Positions 18,300 to 22,793 of a stretch of 22,793 bases of DNA are shown piece after piece. Location of the stretch: positions 1 through 22,793 of the forward strand of contig JAAAIG010000541.1 of NCBI GenBank assembly GCA_015852425.1, written 5' to 3'. The DNA is from Gryganskiella cystojenkinii (Eukaryota > Mortierellomycota > Mortierellomycetes > Mortierellales > Mortierellaceae). The translations under genes were made by a program, and so were the position numbers. How positions within the stretch are numbered: the first letter of the stretch is position 1; the number at the start of each line of letters is the position of its first letter. The notes beneath the pieces are model-generated. The model did no database searches, had not been told where the DNA came from, and worked only from the letters and a program-made list of their open reading frames with translations.

Positions 18300-20285
18300 A
18301 TGCAGCAGGAGCGGGAGCAGGACCAAGTGAACCAAGGACAGGCGACTGACTATGCGGCTCTAGAAGTACCCGAGATTCTCATCGGCATGGCCCATCATCT
18401 CGCTCGCAAGGACTTTTTGAATTGTCTCCTAGTTTCCCACGCGTGGCATGCTCATCTGAACCCGCTTTTATGGCATTCCATGACTGTCCCAGAACAATAC
18501 CGAATGCAAATGAACCAAACCAGTAGCAGCGCTATGCGATTCCCAAGTCCTGCTGTCCTCCAGAAATACGCACCTTTCATCCGGTCCCTTGGTATGACCA
18601 ACCTGCAGCTGCAACTAGCGTCTTTAGTTCCGTATTGCACTCAACTGACTCGACTCGTCATCATGGACCTGACCGTTGAGGTCCTGCCACTTATCCAACA
18701 AAACAAGGATACACTCCAGTCCCTGAGCCTCCGACCGGTTATCCCGTCAAAGACAGTGCCCCAGGACCGGACCATTCCCTCGACGGAACAGGTCCTCGCT
18801 GTGATGGAAGAATGTCGGTTTCTGAGTTTCCTGCACCTCTGGGGTTTCAACATTCAGGACCCTGTACTAAATCAGCAAGTTGAGCTTCAGAGACTTAAAG
18901 CAACCTCAATCGGACCTGTCCAACTCTTGTCACCGGAAGTCATTACTGCAGCAGAACACCGGTCTCAGGCCATGCAGGATCGGTTTTATGGGATTGTTCA
19001 TCGACTCTCGACCCTGATTTTGCAAGAAGTCGCGGTTCAAAGACCTAGGAATGACCAGGACGTCTTCTACAATCTGAGGGATGTACGGCTTCTTAGGACG
19101 ATGACGCTTTTGGACCAGGCTCGATTCGTGAGTCAATGTCAGTACCTGACCCATCTGCAGTTACGACGCGTGGGTCTCGTTCGCGAAGTCTTTGAAGAAG
19201 AGCTCTTGGCTAGGGTTCAATTGGCGATCACTTGCCCCCAGATCACGCACTTGGATCTTTCCTGGACGGGTCTACACGATTATGTGCTTGCGGCGCTGCT
19301 CAAACAATTGCCGTTTCTCAAGAGTCTAAATCTGGAACGAACGTACATGTCGGATCTGTGTTTGGACTTGTTGACGGGTCCTGAGTCGAATTTGAGGGAT
19401 TCTTTGGAAGAATTAAATGTGACGGATGTAGAATTGACGGACGATGCCTGGGTGCAGAGATTGTTATGCTCTTGTCGTGGATTGAAAGTATTCCGGGCGA
19501 CACGGATCCAAGCCTCGGATATCGCAGCGGGGATGTTAATTGCCAAGAACCTGCTGCAATCATCACCATCATCTTTAGGAGGACCGTCGACTGTGGCCAC
19601 GGCGGAGCAAATGTTTCCACAGTCACCGTCATCATCATCATCGCCATCAACGACAACCTCAACGTCGACAGTGACTTCAATGTCACAAGTCAACGCGCTC
19701 TCACCGACATGGGTCTGTCTGGGATTAAAAACCCTTCAAGTCAGCGTTCAGGGTCTACGCCGACCGCCCATCGATGACGGTACATCCCTCCCCAACAGCT
19801 TGAGCGCGACTCTGGACGAATGGCTGGTCCATCAACAAATCTCACTCCTCACTGACCTCCAGGTTCTTTCTCTCGGTGGCTCTCCAGAATCGACCTGGCT
19901 CCGACGAGAGACCTTGATCTTGTCATTACAATCGGGGTTGAGTCAGTTGAGCACCTTACGGTACCTGAGGGTGTTCAACTTCAGTTATATGGAGCACTCT
20001 TTGACGGTGGTCGAGGTCGAGTGGATGATGGAACATTGGCCAAGACTTCGAAAAGTCATAGGCACGATTCGAGTCGATGTTGCAAGGGAACTGTTAAGAC
20101 AGGCGGCAACGGCCGGTAGTAGTGGCGACCAACAACCACAAGGACCGGAGCGAGCACTGGAGACTCGTGATGGTGAAGACGGCGGGGAAGGAACGGAGAC
20201 GATCAAGTTGCATAATCAACGTATCGAGCTTCCAGAGCTTTATATTCGTCGCAAATGGCCCTCGGTGGCGTTTAGTTCTAAATAG
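18300..20285 (+). CDS. F-box/LRR-like protein E (divergent paralog)
   Basis: 661 residues from the ATG at 18300. The frame stays open upstream to 17919, but that part is an out-of-frame reading of gene D's acidic tail, so I start at MQQEREQDQ. The F-box is at about residues 22-60 (LEVPEILIGMAHHLARKDFL, NCLLVSHAWHAHLNPLLW). Clear leucine-rich repeats follow (ITHLDLSWTGL, LPFLKSLNLERTYM, SLEELNVTDVELTDDAW). After QASDIAAG comes a Ser/Thr-rich insert of about 62 residues, then the anchor TWVCLGLKTLQVSV and EVEWMMEHWPRLRKVIG. It lacks the long acidic tail of A-D and ends in RRKWPSVAFSSK. Only 115 bases separate it from gene D, with no perfect PACE-like site. Predicted SCF substrate receptor; the target is unknown. 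Confidence 0.9.
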   Translation: MQQEREQDQVNQGQATDYAALEVPEILIGMAHHLARKDFLNCLLVSHAWHAHLNPLLWHSMTVPEQYRMQMNQTSSSAMRFPSPAVLQKYAPFIRSLGMTNLQLQLASLVPYCTQLTRLVIMDLTVEVLPLIQQNKDTLQSLSLRPVIPSKTVPQDRTIPSTEQVLAVMEECRFLSFLHLWGFNIQDPVLNQQVELQRLKATSIGPVQLLSPEVITAAEHRSQAMQDRFYGIVHRLSTLILQEVAVQRPRNDQDVFYNLRDVRLLRTMTLLDQARFVSQCQYLTHLQLRRVGLVREVFEEELLARVQLAITCPQITHLDLSWTGLHDYVLAALLKQLPFLKSLNLERTYMSDLCLDLLTGPESNLRDSLEELNVTDVELTDDAWVQRLLCSCRGLKVFRATRIQASDIAAGMLIAKNLLQSSPSSLGGPSTVATAEQMFPQSPSSSSSPSTTTSTSTVTSMSQVNALSPTWVCLGLKTLQVSVQGLRRPPIDDGTSLPNSLSATLDEWLVHQQISLLTDLQVLSLGGSPESTWLRRETLILSLQSGLSQLSTLRYLRVFNFSYMEHSLTVVEVEWMMEHWPRLRKVIGTIRVDVARELLRQAATAGSSGDQQPQGPERALETRDGEDGGEGTETIKLHNQRIELPELYIRRKWPSVAFSSK

Positions 20286-20585
20286 CCGAAAAATGGATTG
20301 TAATAGATCGTATCCTATCTTTTATCTCCTGCTGTAAGCGTTCATAATTTGCGGGACGGTGTATGATAGCAACGATAGTTTTAATTGATGGGAAGAATGC
20401 CAAACCATGACTCTTTTAGGCGCCATCATTTACCATCGCTCTGGAGGATTCGTGAACGCAAATACTTAGTATTGCTAATCAGGCTGGGTTTGAGCTTCTT
20501 CGATAGTATTTAAGTAACAAGAAATTCGTTGTTCCTTATCTTTATTTTTTTTAAATTATTAAAAACAAAAATAAAAGAAAAATAT
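20286..20585. other. Convergent 3' region between E and F
   Basis: 300 bases between the stops of E (+) and F (-). It is AT-rich, especially 20540-20585, as expected for two facing polyadenylation regions. No gene is seen. Confidence 0.6.
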
Positions 20586-22343
20586 TCACATATGCCATCG
20601 ACAACTCGTCAATCCTGGCCAGACCTCCAACAGCCGTTGCCCGACAGGTTCGCGTCGGATCTTTTCAGCGGTCGAATACGTGCCCGAAAACCGTCTCTGA
20701 TGATCCATATTGGCTGGGTGGGTCATACCCAAAGGTATTCTCGGGTCTAGACCCAAAATCTTGGATTTTTCAAACGTACAAAGATGCAATTCTCGCAATT
20801 CCTTGAGTTGAGATAGTTGTTCGAAAATGGGATGGTCAATCTTTAACGGATCTTGGTCTTCCATTTTCATGGTTCTCTGAATCGTCACTCTCAGGACCTC
20901 GAGACGATGACAGACCCAAGGCTGCGGTGGCGCTCGAAATCTTGCTGCCCGTTGGGGTGCTTTTTGTGTTTGCATACCTCCTGGTCGAGGTGGTGGCGTC
21001 GGCGGTGTGGGAGGTGATGTATTCGTCGCAGGCGGAGGAAACAATGGCTCTATATTGATCGTCATTTTTTCAAAGAGAGGCTCATACAAGGCCGTGTTCG
21101 ATGCAGCAACAGCATCTGTCATCGTGGCCGCGGCCGGCTTTTGTGATGCACCGGCACTGTAACCTTTGGCAACATCAGACGCATTCAGGACTTGACCTCT
21201 AAACTCTCGAAGTTGGGGACACGACGATAGGATATCCTGAGCGATCGAGCTGTTGTTGGACGTGGTCAGGTTCAGGACCTGTAAAGTAGGAAAATGTTTC
21301 TGGAGTGCACCCCAGGAGACGGCGTCCTCAAAGTCGTCAGTCGAGGTCAGGGTCAATCGTCGAAGTGGATTCGGACAGCTCTTCAGAATGGGGACGATCC
21401 ATGGATCGCCTCGGAGTAGTGTCACACCATTGGACTGTACCTCGGTCAGTCGAAGAGAATCGAGTTTGGGCCAGCAACTGCGTTGACCGCCGCTATAATT
21501 ACTGTTATGATGGCGGTATCGGTCTTGAGGATCCTGACAAAAGAAGTCGCAGAGTGTCTCCAAAAACTCGACAGCACGGTCGGGCAACAGATGCGGATAA
21601 GGTTGGACTAGACTCCAGGACAGAGACTCGAGTTTGGGAGAGTTTTTAAAGAACTGCAGTTGTTGTTTCCAGGTTGCGTTTGTATATGTTGCACTGGTGA
21701 TCTTTAGGGTCTGTAGTTCTGGAAATAAAACCTGTTGTTCTGTCGCAACGTAGTCGCCGAGGCCGTTCTGGACTCTATTGCTTGAAGGCCAGGAATGGAG
21801 ATGTTCGGGGGTTGGCCAAGCGTTAACGAGCTCGAGTCTTGTCAATCGGCTTGTTAAAGTATCGAGTCCTCTCAACCCGAGCATATCGATCGTAACCAGG
21901 TTGAACCCGAGTTCTGTGACGCACGAACAAGACTGGACCAGGGTTTGTAACGGTGTCGGGTCTGGATGTGAGGAGCGGAACCCAAGTTGGGTCATTGTAA
22001 CCCGAACCAACTGTTTGTTCTGTCCCATGAGTCGAAGAAAGAATTCTTTATCTCGAGAGTGCGCATGAGGGGATGAAATGGTCAGTTTCTTGACACGATG
22101 GCAGTGTTGGAGGACCAGGTCGCGGTCGGTAGCGGTGTCGAGGACATGGACCTCGAGGTCTCGGGCATGACGGAGGTGGTGTTTGAAGGAGCTCCACTGC
22201 GGGTGGAAAGAACCGGCGACGCCTTTGTAATAGAGGCATTGGATGAAGGAGTCACGCCAGAGCGTGGAGACGAGAAGACAGGAGGCGAGGTCGTGATTGC
22301 AGAGAAAGGAACCGACATGCAGTCGAATCTCGTGCAGGTCCAT
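20586..22343 (-). CDS. F-box/LRR-like protein F (divergent paralog, minus strand)
   Basis: 585 residues from the ATG at 22343. The frame is open further upstream to a TTG at 22565, but that part has no ATG and no family similarity, while MDLHEIRLHVGSFLCNHDLA, SCLLVSTLWRDSFIQCLYY is an F-box-like start. LRR-like segments follow (CHRVKKLTI, CSCVTELGFNLVTIDML, HFPTLQVLNLTTSN, SSCPQLREFRG). After NASDVAKG there is an insert of about 82 residues, Ala-rich then Pro/Thr-rich (TNTSPPTPPTPPPRPGG), then the anchor PWVCHRLEVLRVTI. The C-terminal region is a short LRR-like cap ending in VWPGLTSCRWHM. No acidic tail. It faces E, suggesting an old inverted duplication. Predicted SCF substrate receptor. Confidence 0.88.
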   Translation of the reverse strand: MDLHEIRLHVGSFLCNHDLASCLLVSTLWRDSFIQCLYYKGVAGSFHPQWSSFKHHLRHARDLEVHVLDTATDRDLVLQHCHRVKKLTISSPHAHSRDKEFFLRLMGQNKQLVRVTMTQLGFRSSHPDPTPLQTLVQSCSCVTELGFNLVTIDMLGLRGLDTLTSRLTRLELVNAWPTPEHLHSWPSSNRVQNGLGDYVATEQQVLFPELQTLKITSATYTNATWKQQLQFFKNSPKLESLSWSLVQPYPHLLPDRAVEFLETLCDFFCQDPQDRYRHHNSNYSGGQRSCWPKLDSLRLTEVQSNGVTLLRGDPWIVPILKSCPNPLRRLTLTSTDDFEDAVSWGALQKHFPTLQVLNLTTSNNSSIAQDILSSCPQLREFRGQVLNASDVAKGYSAGASQKPAAATMTDAVAASNTALYEPLFEKMTINIEPLFPPPATNTSPPTPPTPPPRPGGMQTQKAPQRAARFRAPPQPWVCHRLEVLRVTIQRTMKMEDQDPLKIDHPIFEQLSQLKELRELHLCTFEKSKILGLDPRIPLGMTHPANMDHQRRFSGTYSTAEKIRREPVGQRLLEVWPGLTSCRWHM

Positions 22344-22793
22344 GGGTAGAAAGTGAGTTCCAGAAGAGTAATGAGGTGGAATGGAAGAAGAGTAAGGTAA
22401 AGAGGTGGACAGCGCTTTTCTTTGCTCTGTCTTTTCAAAAGAAGAACCCCCCCCTTCTGACCCTTCTTTTTGTGGCACGTTAGAAAAGCGACACCATTTG
22501 AATCGAGGTGGATTAGACAAAGGGGTGCGGATCGCATACAAGCGACACCAGAAAAAGCGTGTCAAGAAATTGGTGGCAAATCACACGCGTTATCAATAGT
22601 GCTGCAGTCGTTTCTGTGCCGGAGAACACGAGAAATGGATGGCTTCCCTTCGTCGTTGTATTGATGTGGCCGACCTGTTTTTCACTGAGGGACAGAGGCT
22701 GTGATCGGAGAATGGGGATCCAGTACGAACTGAGCCATTTTCTGGCACACGACCAACAAAGGGTGACCAAATTGGTTTGTTTTTTTGCTCTCG
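22344..22793. other. Upstream region of F-box gene F
   Basis: 450 bases to the window end. It holds a C-run (22446-22454), a PACE-like site (22572-22580), and two copies of AAGCGACACCA (22486-22496 and 22540-22550). Short open frames occur on both strands without recognisable domains; I call no gene here. Confidence 0.55.
22572..22580 (-). promoter_or_regulatory. PACE-like element upstream of F-box gene F
   Basis: GGTGGCAAA on the plus strand, i.e. TTTGCCACC (extended TTTGCCACCAA) in the sense orientation of gene F, about 229 bases upstream of its start codon. It matches the orientation at the other F-box genes even though this gene lies on the opposite strand. Confidence 0.6.

Noticed and set aside
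22344..22565. 74-residue N-terminal extension of gene F from a TTG
   Set aside because: There is no ATG in the extension, the F-box begins right after the ATG at 22343, and the extension covers leader sequence.

Overview
The window looks like nuclear DNA of a filamentous fungus, most probably an early-diverging one of the Mortierella type (Mortierellaceae). I infer this from short GT-AG introns of about 80-150 bases with TAG/CAG acceptors, from conserved eukaryotic single-copy genes (TRM13, a GID2/RMD5-type ubiquitin ligase, a NOP13-like nucleolar protein), and above all from a tandem array of intronless F-box/leucine-rich genes of a style I associate with Mortierellaceae. The taxonomic call comes from gene style only; no marker gene is present.

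Left part (1-9.8 kb), ordinary intron-containing genes: the 3' exon of a DHA2-type MFS transporter (+), a three-exon NOP13-like two-RRM nucleolar protein (-), a three-exon 213-residue protein of unknown function (+, divergent from NOP13), a six-exon TRM13 tRNA 2'-O-methyltransferase (-, convergent with the previous gene), and a nine-exon RMND5/GID2/RMD5 RING E3 subunit (-). I rebuilt the exon structures from splice sites. In every case the phases close, giving uninterrupted proteins of 471, 213, 551 and 377 residues.

Right part (10.5-22.4 kb), an F-box array: three closely related intact intronless F-box genes (here A, B, D), one F-box pseudogene of the same type (C, between B and D; 5' truncated, one frameshift, one nonsense codon), a more distant F-box gene (E, +), and another facing it (F, -). 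A-D end in Tyr/Asp/Glu-rich tails with a shared EWxTxDxDGE-like motif. All six copies share an [S/T/P]WVC-type anchor in the C-terminal half, apart from one substitution in C.

Main discovery candidate: the 9-mer TTTGCCACC, exactly the complement of the yeast PACE element GGTGGCAAA (the Rpn4 site that co-regulates proteasome genes), lies in the same orientation upstream of five of the six F-box loci (A, B, C, D, F). I found it nowhere else in the window. Four of the five extend to an 11-mer match. This suggests that an expanded set of SCF substrate receptors is wired into a proteasome-stress regulon.

All intergenic stretches longer than about 300 bases are described as features; none shows a convincing additional gene, RNA gene or transposon.
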